A stretch of DNA of 64,000 bases from Thiofilum sp. (GTDB taxonomy: Bacteria > Pseudomonadota > Gammaproteobacteria > Thiotrichales > Thiotrichaceae): positions 620,001-684,000 of the forward strand of contig NZ_JADJTF010000001.1 in assembly GCF_016711335.1 (NCBI RefSeq). The letters are read 5' to 3'. Shown here one piece after another: positions 22,639 through 32,539 of this stretch. The notes under the pieces were generated by a model. The model was not told the origin of the DNA. It worked only from the letters and a program-made list of their open reading frames with translations, and did not search any database. Within the stretch, counting starts at the first letter, position 1; every line of letters begins with the position of its first letter. A program made the translations under genes and the position numbers.

Positions 22639-24234
22639 TTATAGGATAGATTCTAGCGTTTCATTGAAATAGTGCTCCAGAAATTCATCAAAAGCAATCT
22701 TATTCTCCATTTCTAGTAATTTTTGTTGTTGAAGCGATTGCAAAACCACAGTAGAAAAGTCAGTTTCTAAGTCTTTTGGTAAGTTTCGGTTCATAAATAA
22801 ATTTTTGTGATGCTTTGATTGCTCATTAGCAAAATCAAAAAAGCTCCCTACTTCCATTATTTCTGTTAATGCGCGTGCTGAGGGCGTTAATTCAGGATGC
22901 TGCACTAAAATGGTATGCGCATTTAAGGCCTGAGTGTAACTATTTTCATTATGCGCGTGGTCTAATAATTGGGCGACCCCTTGCATAGCAGACATTAATT
23001 CTCCCGCCCACTCTGATAATAAAAGTTTGCTATTTAAACGGTTTAAATATAATGCTGGGTCACGCCCTTGGTGGGCAACCGCCAACTGATTGGCATTGGT
23101 CAGACCACGCTCAGTCGCATCAATGAGAGGACTCTCTTGCAACAAGCAAAAGTGCATAAAGACCTCAATAAAAGCCATTTGCTCTGGCGTCAGCCCTGCG
23201 GGATCAAAAGGATTAATATCCAAGGAGCGTAACTCCACATAACCAATACCCCGCCGTGTTAGAGCAGTAATCGGTTTTTCAAAGCCTTGTAAAGGTTGCT
23301 TGGGGCGTACTGTACTATAGTATTCATTTTCAATTTGCAAAATATTGGCATTGAGCTGGCGATATTCACCGTCTACTTTCACACCAATCTTGGCATACTC
23401 CTCACTCACCGTACTAATCGCATGACGCAGACTTGCCACATAACTCTCTAAGGTGTTGTAGCAGACCTGAATCCCCTTAGCGTGTTTTTTAGTATTGGTA
23501 TAACCAATATTCCCCATTCTTAACGACGTACCATAGGGTTCGTACAAGGTGTACTCTCTAAAGGTTTTAAAATTCTCGGCCGGTGCTCGACCTGCTAAAA
23601 AACTCTTACAAATCGCGGGAGATGCACCAAACAGGTAAATAATTAACCAACCATAACGCTGAATATTGCGAATCATGCGGATGTAGGCACGATCCTTAAA
23701 GCTGCGTAGATCGGCTGCTGCCTCAGGCTCAAGCTCAAACCACACCGGCCAAAAACTCTCAGAGATCGAATAGTTATAATGTATCCCCGCAATGACTTGC
23801 ATAATCTTGCCATAGCGCGATGCTAAGCCTTGGCGATAGACATGCTTCATCTTACCCGCATTCGAGGTTCCATACTCGGCAATACGCACATCTGCCTCAC
23901 CACGCAATACGCAAGGCATGCTATTGGTCCACAGTAATTCATTGCCTAGACGCTGATAGACAAAAGTCTCTAAATCCAATAGATAGTCTAGTGCTTGAGT
24001 AGCTCGCTCTTGAGGTGGGGTAATCAGCTCTAAGAGTGCCTCCGAATAATCGGTAGTAATCCAAGGATGAGTGAGAGCCGAGCCTAATACACTCGGATGG
24101 TCGGTTTGGGCAATATTGCCTGCTGCATTGACACGTAAGCTTTCTTTCTCAAGTCCCGTTTTAGCATGACGCAAATAGGTATGTAGATTTAAATTTTCAA
24201 TGTTGCGTAGACGCCGTTCGAGTACTTGATACAC
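22639..24234 (-). CDS. gshA: Glutamate-cysteine ligase
   Basis: The 531-residue protein matches the gammaproteobacterial class of GshA (E. coli enzyme 518 residues). It joins glutamate and cysteine with ATP as the first step of glutathione synthesis. Recognisable blocks are GLEKESLRV near the N terminus, TTDYSEALLELITPP, HYNYSISESFWP and GYVELRSLDINPFDPAG. It supplies the cofactor for the GST at the left of the window. It is monocistronic, with trmB 110 bases upstream on the same strand. Confidence 0.95.
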   Translation of the reverse strand: MYQVLERRLRNIENLNLHTYLRHAKTGLEKESLRVNAAGNIAQTDHPSVLGSALTHPWITTDYSEALLELITPPQERATQALDYLLDLETFVYQRLGNELLWTNSMPCVLRGEADVRIAEYGTSNAGKMKHVYRQGLASRYGKIMQVIAGIHYNYSISESFWPVWFELEPEAAADLRSFKDRAYIRMIRNIQRYGWLIIYLFGASPAICKSFLAGRAPAENFKTFREYTLYEPYGTSLRMGNIGYTNTKKHAKGIQVCYNTLESYVASLRHAISTVSEEYAKIGVKVDGEYRQLNANILQIENEYYSTVRPKQPLQGFEKPITALTRRGIGYVELRSLDINPFDPAGLTPEQMAFIEVFMHFCLLQESPLIDATERGLTNANQLAVAHQGRDPALYLNRLNSKLLLSEWAGELMSAMQGVAQLLDHAHNENSYTQALNAHTILVQHPELTPSARALTEIMEVGSFFDFANEQSKHHKNLFMNRNLPKDLETDFSTVVLQSLQQQKLLEMENKIAFDEFLEHYFNETLESIL

Positions 24235-24344
24235 GATAAAACTTCCGGGGTTCGATAATAAAAGGCGCTCATTACATCACACTCACTTAGTAATGCAAAT
24301 TAAGCCTATGAAAGTGCTTGTTAACCCAATTTTTGTTAAGGGTA

Positions 24345-25046
24345 TTAAATGCGCTGATACATCAGATCCCAGACACCATGCCCTAAACGCTGGCCGCGCT
24401 GTTCAAATTTAGTTAAAGGACGATGCTTAGGGCGCTCTATAAAAGGGGAGTCAGGCTGTACACGTCTTAATTGTGTATTGGCATCTAAGACTTCTGCCAT
24501 ATGCTGAGCATAAGGCTCCCAATCAGTGGCTAAGTGAATCATACCCTGAGGACTCAAACGCGACACCACTAGATCAATAAACTCTGGTTGCACAATACGG
24601 CGCTTATGGTGACGCTTTTTATGCCACGGATCAGGAAAGAAAATCTGCACTCGTGCTAAGGAGTGTGGAGCAATACGCTGCTTAAGAATCTCCACCGCAT
24701 CAGTGTTCATCACCCGCACATTGCTTAATTGCTCACGTTGGAGTAAATGCAGCAAGTGCCCAACACCGGGGGTATGCACTTCGACACCAATAAAATTATA
24801 CTCTGGCATGGCTTGAGCCATTTGTGCCAAGGTTTCACCATTACCAAAACCAATTTCCAAAATCACCGGAGCGCTGCGGCTAAATAATGTCTCATAATCT
24901 AAGACACTACTGCCCTCATCAATCCCTAACGTCGACCAGCCGGTTTCAATGGCTTGTTCTTGCCCTTTGGTCAGGCGTCCGGTGCGTAATACAAAACTAC
25001 GGATAGTACGATGATGATTAGACTCAGTGGTGGGTGAAGAAGTCAT
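24345..25046 (-). CDS. trmB: tRNA (guanine-N7)-methyltransferase
   Basis: The 233-residue enzyme methylates G46 of the tRNA variable loop using S-adenosylmethionine. Visible motifs are ILEIGFGNGETL (SAM site), NFIGVEVH and the family hallmark IFFPDPWHKKRHHKRR. Also present is the C-terminal TKFEQRGQRLGHGVWDL stretch. It probably shares a transcript with cysQ, 57 bases upstream. Confidence 0.95.
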   Translation of the reverse strand: MTSSPTTESNHHRTIRSFVLRTGRLTKGQEQAIETGWSTLGIDEGSSVLDYETLFSRSAPVILEIGFGNGETLAQMAQAMPEYNFIGVEVHTPGVGHLLHLLQREQLSNVRVMNTDAVEILKQRIAPHSLARVQIFFPDPWHKKRHHKRRIVQPEFIDLVVSRLSPQGMIHLATDWEPYAQHMAEVLDANTQLRRVQPDSPFIERPKHRPLTKFEQRGQRLGHGVWDLMYQRI

Positions 25047-25103
25047 GCTTATAATCCAAAATAATCGCGCGGGAATTCTGCCACCACTACGAGCTAATGT
25101 CAG

Positions 25104-25898
25104 CTATTTAGGCAAGTATTGTGACCAATCATGAAAATCGCTGCCCATTACAAAAAAGTGCGGATTCAAAAGCGACTCTTTAGTGTTATAGAGCAAAGGC
25201 TCATTAGCAGTAGTCACTACATGCCCACCGGCTTCATTGACAATAATCTGCGCCGCCGCCGTATCCCATTCTGAAGTTAGTCCCAAACGGGGATATAAAT
25301 CCGCCCCCCCCTCCGCTACCCGACAGGCTTTGATAATACTGCCTGCGGTCTGATACTCATGCGCCCCCACATTAGCGAGAAACGCAGGCATAAACTCATC
25401 TCGATGCGAACTACTGCCAATAATCACGGGAGGATTGGCTAAAGGACGGGTATAAATAGGCACTAAATCATCACCCTCTAATTTATAAGCGCCATTCCCT
25501 AAACTCGCTAGCCATAACTCTTGTAGAGCAGGGGCATAGACCACACCTAGTACTGGCTCATGCTCATGAATTAGAGCAATCAAAATAGCAAATTGATCAT
25601 TACGCTTAATAAATTCGCGCGTGCCATCTAAGGGATCGACTAACCAATAGGTACTCCACTGCTCACGTTCTGTAAATGGAATCTGTGCCGATTCCTCGGA
25701 TAAAATCGGATAGTCGGGGGTAAGCTGTTTGAGACTATCAACAATATGATGGTGTGAAGCCAGATCTGCTGCGGTGAGCGGAGAGTTATCAGACTTACTA
25801 TCGACATTAAAATCTGCTTGATTATAGATCGCTAAAATCTTTTCTCCCGCCTCAATCGCTATTTGGCTGACCGTGTGAGATAAGGTTTCTAAATTCAT
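25104..25898 (-). CDS. cysQ: 3'(2'),5'-bisphosphate nucleotidase CysQ
   Basis: From ATG 25898 (AGGA upstream; the alternative start is 15 bases earlier) the protein has 264 residues. Metal-binding motifs of the inositol-monophosphatase fold are clear: DNSPLTAAD, EES, WLVDPLDGTREFIKR and the C-terminal SEWDTAAAQ. It removes the 3'-phosphate from PAP/PAPS, relieving PAP build-up during sulfate assimilation. Confidence 0.92.
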   Translation of the reverse strand: MNLETLSHTVSQIAIEAGEKILAIYNQADFNVDSKSDNSPLTAADLASHHHIVDSLKQLTPDYPILSEESAQIPFTEREQWSTYWLVDPLDGTREFIKRNDQFAILIALIHEHEPVLGVVYAPALQELWLASLGNGAYKLEGDDLVPIYTRPLANPPVIIGSSSHRDEFMPAFLANVGAHEYQTAGSIIKACRVAEGGADLYPRLGLTSEWDTAAAQIIVNEAGGHVVTTANEPLLYNTKESLLNPHFFVMGSDFHDWSQYLPK

Positions 25899-26048
25899 AA
25901 ATCCTGTTACCAATATACGAGTAGTTAGACACTGCTTAGAGTGTTAACCAATTATCTGCTGCTTAGTAGGCTATGTCCTGAATTATTTGGTCGTTCAACT
26001 AAGCCGTGCTGTGATATTAAGCAAATTATAACCCCAATTTGGACTATC

Positions 26049-26819
26049 ATGGCGCTCACCCGTGCTTTACTCCCTTACCTACTCGTTATACTTAGTCTAC
26101 TAGGTATGAGCTTAGCTAGGGCAGACACGACCGAGATACGCACTCACACGATTCGCGGTTGGAGCATTTATTATGATGCTCAATTAGTGAAGCAAGAAAC
26201 TAAAACCTTATTACGTACCTTTGTATTGCTAGATGATAAATTAGAGCAAATTAGCGCCCTACTCCCTCAAGCTGCTCTAGAGCAGCTTCAACAAGTACCG
26301 ATCTGGATCAGTCAGCATCAGGGCAAAGGTTTAGTGTATCATGCCTCAGCTACTTGGCTCCTCACGCACGGGCGCAATCCTAAACTCGCCCGCAGTATTG
26401 AAGTACAACACTTAGAAGATTTCGCTACTTGGTCTGAAAATCAACCTCTAGTGTTATTACACGAACTTGCACACGCTCTACACCATCAAGTATTTAACTA
26501 TCACAACACTTTAATTAATAAAGCTTTTCAACAAGCCAAAAAAGACCACCTCTATCAATCAGTACAACGCTATGACGGTAGCTATGCACCTGCTTATGCA
26601 CTGGAAAATGAGCGTGAATATTTTGCCGAATTGACCGAAAGCTATTTCGGGCGCAATGACTATTACCCGTTTAATCGCCAACAACTGAAAGACTATGATC
26701 CTGTAGGCTACCAAATGATTGAAAGCATTTGGTATAGCGATTTAGCGCCTACTAATGACACACCTACATTAGAGGCTAACTCGGCTGATTTCGCGCCCGC
26801 AGCCACTCACGCACCATAA
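26049..26819 (+). CDS. Secreted zinc metallopeptidase (HExxH, gluzincin-like)
   Basis: From ATG 26049 the protein has 256 residues with a signal peptide (MALTRALLPYLLVILSLLGM, cleaved near ARA-D). The frame is open further upstream to 25941, but that extension spoils the signal. The zinc site is HELAH at 138-142, with a probable third ligand in EYFAELTES (around E194), a spacing seen in gluzincin-type peptidases such as anthrax lethal factor relatives. The substrate is unknown. Its 3' end overlaps the 3' end of nudE on the other strand by 44 bases. Confidence 0.7.
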   Translation: MALTRALLPYLLVILSLLGMSLARADTTEIRTHTIRGWSIYYDAQLVKQETKTLLRTFVLLDDKLEQISALLPQAALEQLQQVPIWISQHQGKGLVYHASATWLLTHGRNPKLARSIEVQHLEDFATWSENQPLVLLHELAHALHHQVFNYHNTLINKAFQQAKKDHLYQSVQRYDGSYAPAYALENEREYFAELTESYFGRNDYYPFNRQQLKDYDPVGYQMIESIWYSDLAPTNDTPTLEANSADFAPAATHAP

Positions 26820-27336
26820 ATAATGCTAAAAGACTGCGCCCCTCACTCAATTCCTCACGCTCAATTAATTGATCCAGTTCGCTCAGTTTACAAGGTACAA
26901 CCTCTAAAGGCTCAGGCTCGTCTCCATCAGCACTAGCAGGATATAAATCGGTAGCTAATACTAGATTAGTCTTATGCCCCATATACCCCGGCGAAAGCGT
27001 TACACGTTTTAATAGCTCTAACTGCCGAGCACCATAGCCGACCTCCTCCATTAACTCCCGATTCGCGGCAACTAATAAATCCTCACCCATTTCGACTGCC
27101 CCTTTGGGGAAGGCGAGTTCATAGCGCTCCGTTCCGGCTGAATACTCCCGAATCATCAGTACGGTATCCTGATCCGCCATTAAAGGCACAATCAATACGC
27201 CCCCAATACCACGCGAGGCTAAACGTTCGTAAGTGCGCTGAGTTCCATTACTAAAGGTTAAATCCAATTCCTCAATGCGAAAGATGCGGCTACTGGCAAC
27301 CAAGCGTTTTTCGTGTATGGTAGGTAAATCTGGCAT
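26776..27336 (-). CDS. nudE: ADP compounds hydrolase NudE (Nudix)
   Basis: The 186-residue protein carries a perfect Nudix box, from GAVEMGED through RELMEEVGY, and the NudE-type extra residues SPGYMGHKTN. NudE hydrolyses ADP-ribose, NADH and Ap3A-like compounds. It is transcribed divergently from the yrfG-like gene with only 15 bases between starts, and E. coli keeps the same genes close together, which supports both calls. Its last 44 bases overlap the zinc peptidase gene tail to tail. Confidence 0.92.
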   Translation of the reverse strand: MPDLPTIHEKRLVASSRIFRIEELDLTFSNGTQRTYERLASRGIGGVLIVPLMADQDTVLMIREYSAGTERYELAFPKGAVEMGEDLLVAANRELMEEVGYGARQLELLKRVTLSPGYMGHKTNLVLATDLYPASADGDEPEPLEVVPCKLSELDQLIEREELSEGRSLLALFMVREWLRARNQPS

Positions 27337-27351
27337 GATTAATCCCCATAG

Positions 27352-28044
27352 GTGTTGTATATGAATGCGCCATACCTACCGCAAATTGAGCTTGATTGGA
27401 AGCAAATTGATACGGTTTTTCTCGATATGGACGGGACTCTACTCGATTTACACTTTGATAATTACTTTTGGTTGGAGCATTTACCTACTCGTTATGCTGA
27501 AGTGCATGGTGTTACACGGGAACAAGCTGTCGACTATTTGAATCAACATCACCAGCAAACTCATGGCTCGTTGCATTGGTATTGTTTAGATCACTGGCAA
27601 GCGATTATTAACACCGATATTGTTGCCCTCAAACAAGAAGTCGCGCATAAAATCCAATGGCGAGCCGAGGCGGAGCAGTTTTTACGCTACCTACGTACTT
27701 TAAATAAGCGGGTTGTCCTACTCACGAATGCGCATCAAAGAAGTGTCGAGCTGAAATTTAGCCATATCCCTATGCGTGATCATTTTGATGATATTTTGAT
27801 TTCTCATACCTTTCAGCTCCCCAAAGAGCATGAGCAATTTTGGGCAACGCTAGAGCAGCACTATCCAGTCCATAAGCAACGTAGTTTATTTATTGATGAC
27901 AATATAAGGGTCTTACAAACGGCACGAGCGCATGGGGTGGAGCATTTGTTGTTAGTGCAACAACCTGATTCCACTCGTGAACCCAATAGCGCTCATCCAG
28001 AGTTTGTTAATTTGTTGAGCTACAGACAAATCATGCAAGCTTAG
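27352..28044 (+). CDS. yrfG: GMP/IMP nucleotidase YrfG (HAD family)
   Basis: The 230-residue protein is a HAD-fold hydrolase with nucleophile motif FLDMDGTLLDL, VLLTNAH (motif II) and FIDDN (motif IV). The aromatic YFWLEHLP segment after motif I is typical of YrfG, a purine 5'-nucleotidase. It lies beside nudE as in enterobacteria. ATG at 27361 (MNAPYLPQIELDW) is an equally likely start. Confidence 0.88.
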   Translation: MLYMNAPYLPQIELDWKQIDTVFLDMDGTLLDLHFDNYFWLEHLPTRYAEVHGVTREQAVDYLNQHHQQTHGSLHWYCLDHWQAIINTDIVALKQEVAHKIQWRAEAEQFLRYLRTLNKRVVLLTNAHQRSVELKFSHIPMRDHFDDILISHTFQLPKEHEQFWATLEQHYPVHKQRSLFIDDNIRVLQTARAHGVEHLLLVQQPDSTREPNSAHPEFVNLLSYRQIMQA

Positions 28045-28266
28045 TCATTGTTTTAAATAAAAAATATTAAAATCTACTTTCTTGTAAGCCGCTAATAATC
28101 TTACTGCCCTTCCAATGGTCAGACAAATATGATTTTTTAGCGGTTTCTCGCCTGCTTCTCCTAGGGTGTCTCTATATCATAGTAATGAGAATGAAAATTA
28201 AAATGAGTAGTCATTCATAAATTTAATTAGCCTAACTTTTTCATTAGCTAGTTTTGAGATATAGCC

Positions 28267-29430
28267 ATGCAAAATATGCCATCTACTAATACAAACTTCA
28301 CTAATCTTTACTCTCACTCAGGTTTATACCCTTCCAGTGTTCTGAATAGTTCATTCACTGCTGCACCCATGCCAACAGCCACTTTGCCAACCCTGCCCTT
28401 CAATAATGCTTTTATGAACTTAGTACCTAATTGGCTTGGTCAAATGGGCAGTCCTTATCCACAGACTTATTATGTTAATAATACTGCTGGAGCTGAGTAT
28501 GTAAATCCGGATGATCCACTAGAGTCCTTATCCGGCTTACCGTATGCAGGTTTTTTGTTTGGAGGTACTTTAGACCCTGATCGTAATGCTGCTGTTGATG
28601 CTGCGATTGCCGCAGGGAATCTACAGAATTATCAAGGCTCTGAGGGCAATGGTAGAGGTGAGTTTTCTAATATAGTAGGAGATGTATTAGGTTCAACTGT
28701 GGGGGCTGCAGGTCAAACGGTAGCTGAACTTATCAGTAATATTCCCTTTATTGGTCGGAATATTGATTTACCCCTGATAGGTCCAGTTAGTGTTTTCAAT
28801 CCTATTTTGAATTTACCTTTCGGCCAAGTGCCTATGAGTGATGATCAGGTGCGTCGTAATGCTATCTATAACTTTGGACCAAGGGCAGATGCTTTTGAGG
28901 CGAGGGGAGATGCCTACGGTGTTGGAGTAGCGGCTGGCTTACGTGGTACACAAGTGAGTACACCTGAGGAGCAAAAAATACCTGTATGGGATGATCTAAT
29001 GACCGGTATTAATAATACCTTAGGCTTTATTTCAGGTATGAATCTGCCTGTTTTAAGCCATGGAGCTGATTTATTACGCAGTATGGCGCGTGGCGCACGC
29101 GGAGATGCTACTTATGACTGGATTGATGGTACTTCACGTGATCCTATGGATCCCACTTGGACAGTATTTGGATCTCCTGTCAATTTAGGTGTGAGCTTAG
29201 TAGCGAGTAGGTTGGCTCCCGTATTGGGCTTGGATCAAGAAGCTATGAATCAACGCTTAGGACGAGCGGTAGGGGATGCCATGAATGTTTATGACGTATT
29301 TTTACCCGGAGACCATACACTGCATGCATGGGGTTCATTCTTCCCCCGTGCTATCACAGGCTCCTCTCAAGTGATGACGGGTGATGGTACAGGTGCCCAC
29401 GGACATACACATCAACATCAAGTTATCTAG
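28267..29430 (+). CDS. Unrecognised 387-residue protein with His-rich C terminus
   Basis: I do not recognise this protein. The first 60 residues are Asn/Ser/Thr/Pro-rich and disordered-looking, without a Sec signal peptide. The middle has several Gly/Ala/Ile/Leu-rich amphipathic segments (for example GDVLGSTVGAAGQTVAELI) and Pro-rich turns (FIGRNIDLPLIGPVSV). The last residues are GAHGHTHQHQVI, a possible metal-binding tail. The next gene follows after about 140 bases containing a hairpin, and both share the same style of disordered N terminus and Ala/Gly helices, so they may encode exported or assembling partners. The leader 28045-28266 shows no gene. Confidence 0.6.
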   Translation: MQNMPSTNTNFTNLYSHSGLYPSSVLNSSFTAAPMPTATLPTLPFNNAFMNLVPNWLGQMGSPYPQTYYVNNTAGAEYVNPDDPLESLSGLPYAGFLFGGTLDPDRNAAVDAAIAAGNLQNYQGSEGNGRGEFSNIVGDVLGSTVGAAGQTVAELISNIPFIGRNIDLPLIGPVSVFNPILNLPFGQVPMSDDQVRRNAIYNFGPRADAFEARGDAYGVGVAAGLRGTQVSTPEEQKIPVWDDLMTGINNTLGFISGMNLPVLSHGADLLRSMARGARGDATYDWIDGTSRDPMDPTWTVFGSPVNLGVSLVASRLAPVLGLDQEAMNQRLGRAVGDAMNVYDVFLPGDHTLHAWGSFFPRAITGSSQVMTGDGTGAHGHTHQHQVI

Positions 29431-29447
29431 GTTATTTTTAGAGTACT

Positions 29448-29487
29448 CACTACTTCCAGACCTCTTACGAGTTGTCTGTGAGTAGTG
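29448..29487 (+). terminator. Interrupted hairpin between the two orphan genes
   Basis: CACTACT (29448-29454) pairs with AGTAGTG (29481-29487), and an inner CAGAC / GTCTG continues the stem after a 2-nt internal loop. There is no U tract directly after, so it may attenuate or protect mRNA rather than stop transcription. Confidence 0.4.
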
Positions 29488-29569
29488 GTGTCTTTGACCT
29501 CAAAAAAAATTATTTAAAAAATTTCCAGCAATAAAATGACTTTAGGTAATGCCTAGGGGGAATGAACTA

Positions 29570-32182
29570 ATGAATAGCATACAATCAAGAGTTAGTAGTA
29601 GCGGGTTAGCACCAACAGCTATTCACAATCCAACCACTACCGCCGCTTATAATGCTAGCGTTATACCTAGTTCCCCCTCTTCATGGAACCAACAGATCAC
29701 ACGTCCTGCTTTTAATTTAGAGGCTCCTTCCTTACCCTATCAACCCACCACAACAGCCGACGAAATCAATGCCCGCTCAACCATTCCAGCACCTGTTCGA
29801 GCCTTGCCTAGTTCCCACGCTCATGACCAACCAGCATCAACCTTAGGGGGGCATTTAAATAGTTTAGCCACGACTGGAGATATGCCACTCACTGGTATTC
29901 CACGACTCATTGAGCACATGACTGCCCCTATAGGAGCCATCAGTAATGTAACAGGTAAGGTATTAAATATGTTGGGGCTTCAAAAAGCTTTAGCCTCTGC
30001 TACCGTTGCCTTGATTGATAATCCTATCACTGATGGCATTATGCAAACGGGGGCACGATTAAGTGGCATGGCTTTAGGTCTGACTAGCCCACTGTTAGGT
30101 GAAAAAACCCTAAGCGACATCACGAGTAATGCGTTGAATTTTATTTCATCCGAACGCGGTGGAGCAACGCTAGCGGCTCCCGCATTGCAATCTATGAATA
30201 TGAATCAGGGCTGGCAGGGTGCTTTAGATGGTTTAGTACACGAAAATGCAGGGTTAAATTGGTACTCAACCTTTTTCTTAGGCAATATGAAAAATCAAAC
30301 AGGGGGCGGAGAAGGTCAAGAATTTTATAAGCAATTAGTGGTCGATACGTGGGATCAAGCACCAGCCGGGCGCGAATTTTTAGCTAGCGTAGGACGCAGT
30401 GCGGTATCACGTGAGCCTGCGGCACGTTGGTATTCTGAGTATTATTATGACGTACTGGATGAAGAAAATGGTTCAGGAATAGCAACCAAAGTAGTAGATA
30501 CCTTGGATTATCGCTTTGGTTTAGATGCTGGCAACATGAATGCTATTTATCAGGATGGTGCTCAACGCGGTGCTGCTTTTGCACGCGCTCACCCTCAGAT
30601 TGCAGCGGACTTATCGGGTAATAGTGGTCATTTCATAGCGCCCCCTCATCCGTCTCAGACCCGTCATAGTAGCTCAACCGCCTCTAGTGCAAGTACTACG
30701 CCCCCTAGTACGCAAGCTACACCACAAACAACCTCGTATACACCTACCAGCGGCACTATGTCCCCTATTACACAAGGTGGTTTATCAACGGCTAATAGTG
30801 CAGTACCGACTGGTCCAGAGCTATCCCGTTCTACCTCGCATACTAGAGCCTACCGTAATAATGATGCATCCTCTTCTTTGTTGGCTCAACCCGTACAAGG
30901 CCTTGTTGGTTCTGCAATTTCTTTATTAGCTGGACCATTAACGGCGATTGGCGGGGGGTTATTAGGAAAGGCTGGTATGGGGCAAGTAATGGCCACTACT
31001 TTTGATAAAATCTTTTCAGGTGACGGTGGCAAGATAGGTCAAGCCTTTATGGAGGGGGCTGTGAGTATGCCCAGCGGACAAACAGCCGTGAATGGTTTGC
31101 TTAAAGGAACCCTCTCTAGCTCAGCAGGAACAGCATGGACTATTACAGCATTACAGCAATTTTCTAAAGATCAAGACGGGGTAGAATTTTTTCATCAATT
31201 CTTAAAACCGATTTTGACCAAACGGGCAGACGGCTCCTCCATACTAGACGATTTACTAATGGATGCTCAGCATGATCCCGTGTTAGCTAATAATTTACGA
31301 GCTATCGCTGATGAGACTAGCGAATCACTTAGCGCCCAAAACCTATTAAAAACCATTGGAGCTGCTGATTTTGTTAGTAACATTAGAAAAGCCCTACCTA
31401 TTGCCTCACGCTATGCCTACTTGGAAACAGGCGCTAACTCATCATTACCCCTATCGCACCCTGACCGTCTCAAAGCACTCTTTGCTAATAATCTAGTGGG
31501 TGAACAAAAGCTATTCGATACCGCCGGTCAACTGACTGACTTTGCCAAAATTGGGCTACGTATGTTTGGACATGACCTACTGGACGGTCGTATCGATGGT
31601 GATGTCGCGCTACGCACTTTATTAAATCCAGTTGGCAGTGATAATACCGATTTCAGACGCAATATTGAGTCAGTAAAAAAATGGGGCGAAATGGATTTAA
31701 ATGATGATAATACTATCAACGGCTCCGTCTATCGTGCCTTAGTGGAACAATGTTTAGTGCGTACAGGCGCGAGTGAAGTTGTATCGTTGCAAGGCTTGCC
31801 ACTAAGCGTAGCCAGCAACGATGATAGTATGTGGCGTACTGATGTGCCCTCTATGTTTGATTTCGCAAACTTTAAAGTCAACATAGAATCCTATCAAAAA
31901 CTTGCAAAAAACTACCATCTCACTCCTATCGAACTCACCGATCTTGTGTTGTGGGGACATTTAGTATCTCGCTTACCAGCCGATGCACAGGAGCGTCAAA
32001 AAGCTTTCGATGCCCAAATTAAAAATGCTTTAGCAGGTGCGCCCTCTGCAACTTTTGAACATATTTTCGTTCGTGATGTACCCGGAGTACGTGAGCATTT
32101 TCAGCAATTAATGGGTAATTTTGATGGTTTTAACCAAAGTGTTGTGCATAGCCTCAAAAAGCTAATCACTTCTCAGCTCTAA
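29570..32182 (+). CDS. Unrecognised 870-residue protein with duplicated helical domain
   Basis: The start ATG 29570 has TAGGGGGA upstream; an in-frame ATG at 29549 is less well placed. No family is recognised. A Thr/Ser/Pro/Asn-rich N terminus (about 1-90) leads into an Ala/Leu/Gly helical block (about 95-330) with LPLIG-like turns and GQEFYKQLV. A long Ser/Thr/Pro linker (about 345-430) follows, then a second related block with GVEFFHQFLKPIL, suggesting an internal duplication. The C-terminal 300 residues are helical, with an EF-hand-like DLNDDNTING loop near 700. There is no signal peptide or obvious membrane anchor. It ends at a good terminator, so this and the upstream gene form a unit. 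Confidence 0.6.
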   Translation: MNSIQSRVSSSGLAPTAIHNPTTTAAYNASVIPSSPSSWNQQITRPAFNLEAPSLPYQPTTTADEINARSTIPAPVRALPSSHAHDQPASTLGGHLNSLATTGDMPLTGIPRLIEHMTAPIGAISNVTGKVLNMLGLQKALASATVALIDNPITDGIMQTGARLSGMALGLTSPLLGEKTLSDITSNALNFISSERGGATLAAPALQSMNMNQGWQGALDGLVHENAGLNWYSTFFLGNMKNQTGGGEGQEFYKQLVVDTWDQAPAGREFLASVGRSAVSREPAARWYSEYYYDVLDEENGSGIATKVVDTLDYRFGLDAGNMNAIYQDGAQRGAAFARAHPQIAADLSGNSGHFIAPPHPSQTRHSSSTASSASTTPPSTQATPQTTSYTPTSGTMSPITQGGLSTANSAVPTGPELSRSTSHTRAYRNNDASSSLLAQPVQGLVGSAISLLAGPLTAIGGGLLGKAGMGQVMATTFDKIFSGDGGKIGQAFMEGAVSMPSGQTAVNGLLKGTLSSSAGTAWTITALQQFSKDQDGVEFFHQFLKPILTKRADGSSILDDLLMDAQHDPVLANNLRAIADETSESLSAQNLLKTIGAADFVSNIRKALPIASRYAYLETGANSSLPLSHPDRLKALFANNLVGEQKLFDTAGQLTDFAKIGLRMFGHDLLDGRIDGDVALRTLLNPVGSDNTDFRRNIESVKKWGEMDLNDDNTINGSVYRALVEQCLVRTGASEVVSLQGLPLSVASNDDSMWRTDVPSMFDFANFKVNIESYQKLAKNYHLTPIELTDLVLWGHLVSRLPADAQERQKAFDAQIKNALAGAPSATFEHIFVRDVPGVREHFQQLMGNFDGFNQSVVHSLKKLITSQL

Positions 32183-32212
32183 GCAACATGCTCTTAAGCG
32201 CTTAACTATACG

Positions 32213-32241
32213 GCTCAGTGCCTACCACTGAGCTTTAAAAT
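32213..32241 (+). terminator. Intrinsic terminator after the 870-residue protein gene
   Basis: GCTCAGTG (32213-32220) and CACTGAGC (32226-32233) form a perfect 8-bp stem with a CCTAC loop, followed by TTTAAAAT, 30 bases after the stop codon. Confidence 0.6.
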
Positions 32242-32539
32242 ATAACCGTTTAATCATCTCAAGATCCCTAGAGAGTACTCTGCTAGCCCACACTAAGAGG
32301 TGATTGTGGTTGCTGTTAGAGATAACTATCCAATGGACTGGACAATACTCTTACATCATACAGCGAGTGGGCTGTGTGCTGTATCGACCCACAGTAAGGT
32401 TTCAGTCAAGTGCTTTCCCTCACGCTGCCTACTGAACCTTGTCACCCCAACCTTGAAAAGATGAGCGTCGGTTGTGCATTAGGCTAAGCCGTTTCATTTA
32501 GGGTATTTGCGTGCAGTCCAATCATTGAGGTTTAAACGC
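32242..32539. other. Intergenic region before the DUF-like membrane gene
   Basis: About 300 bases with no gene, RNA or strong repeat that I can support. It must contain the promoter of the next gene; no clear -35/-10 pair stands out. The frame is open from a TTG at 32507, but the ATG at 32540 is preferred. Confidence 0.4.

Noticed and set aside
28175..28215. A Fur box (AATGAGAATGAAAATT) upstream of the orphan genes
   Set aside because: Only the left half resembles the consensus; the dyad is not kept and no iron gene follows.
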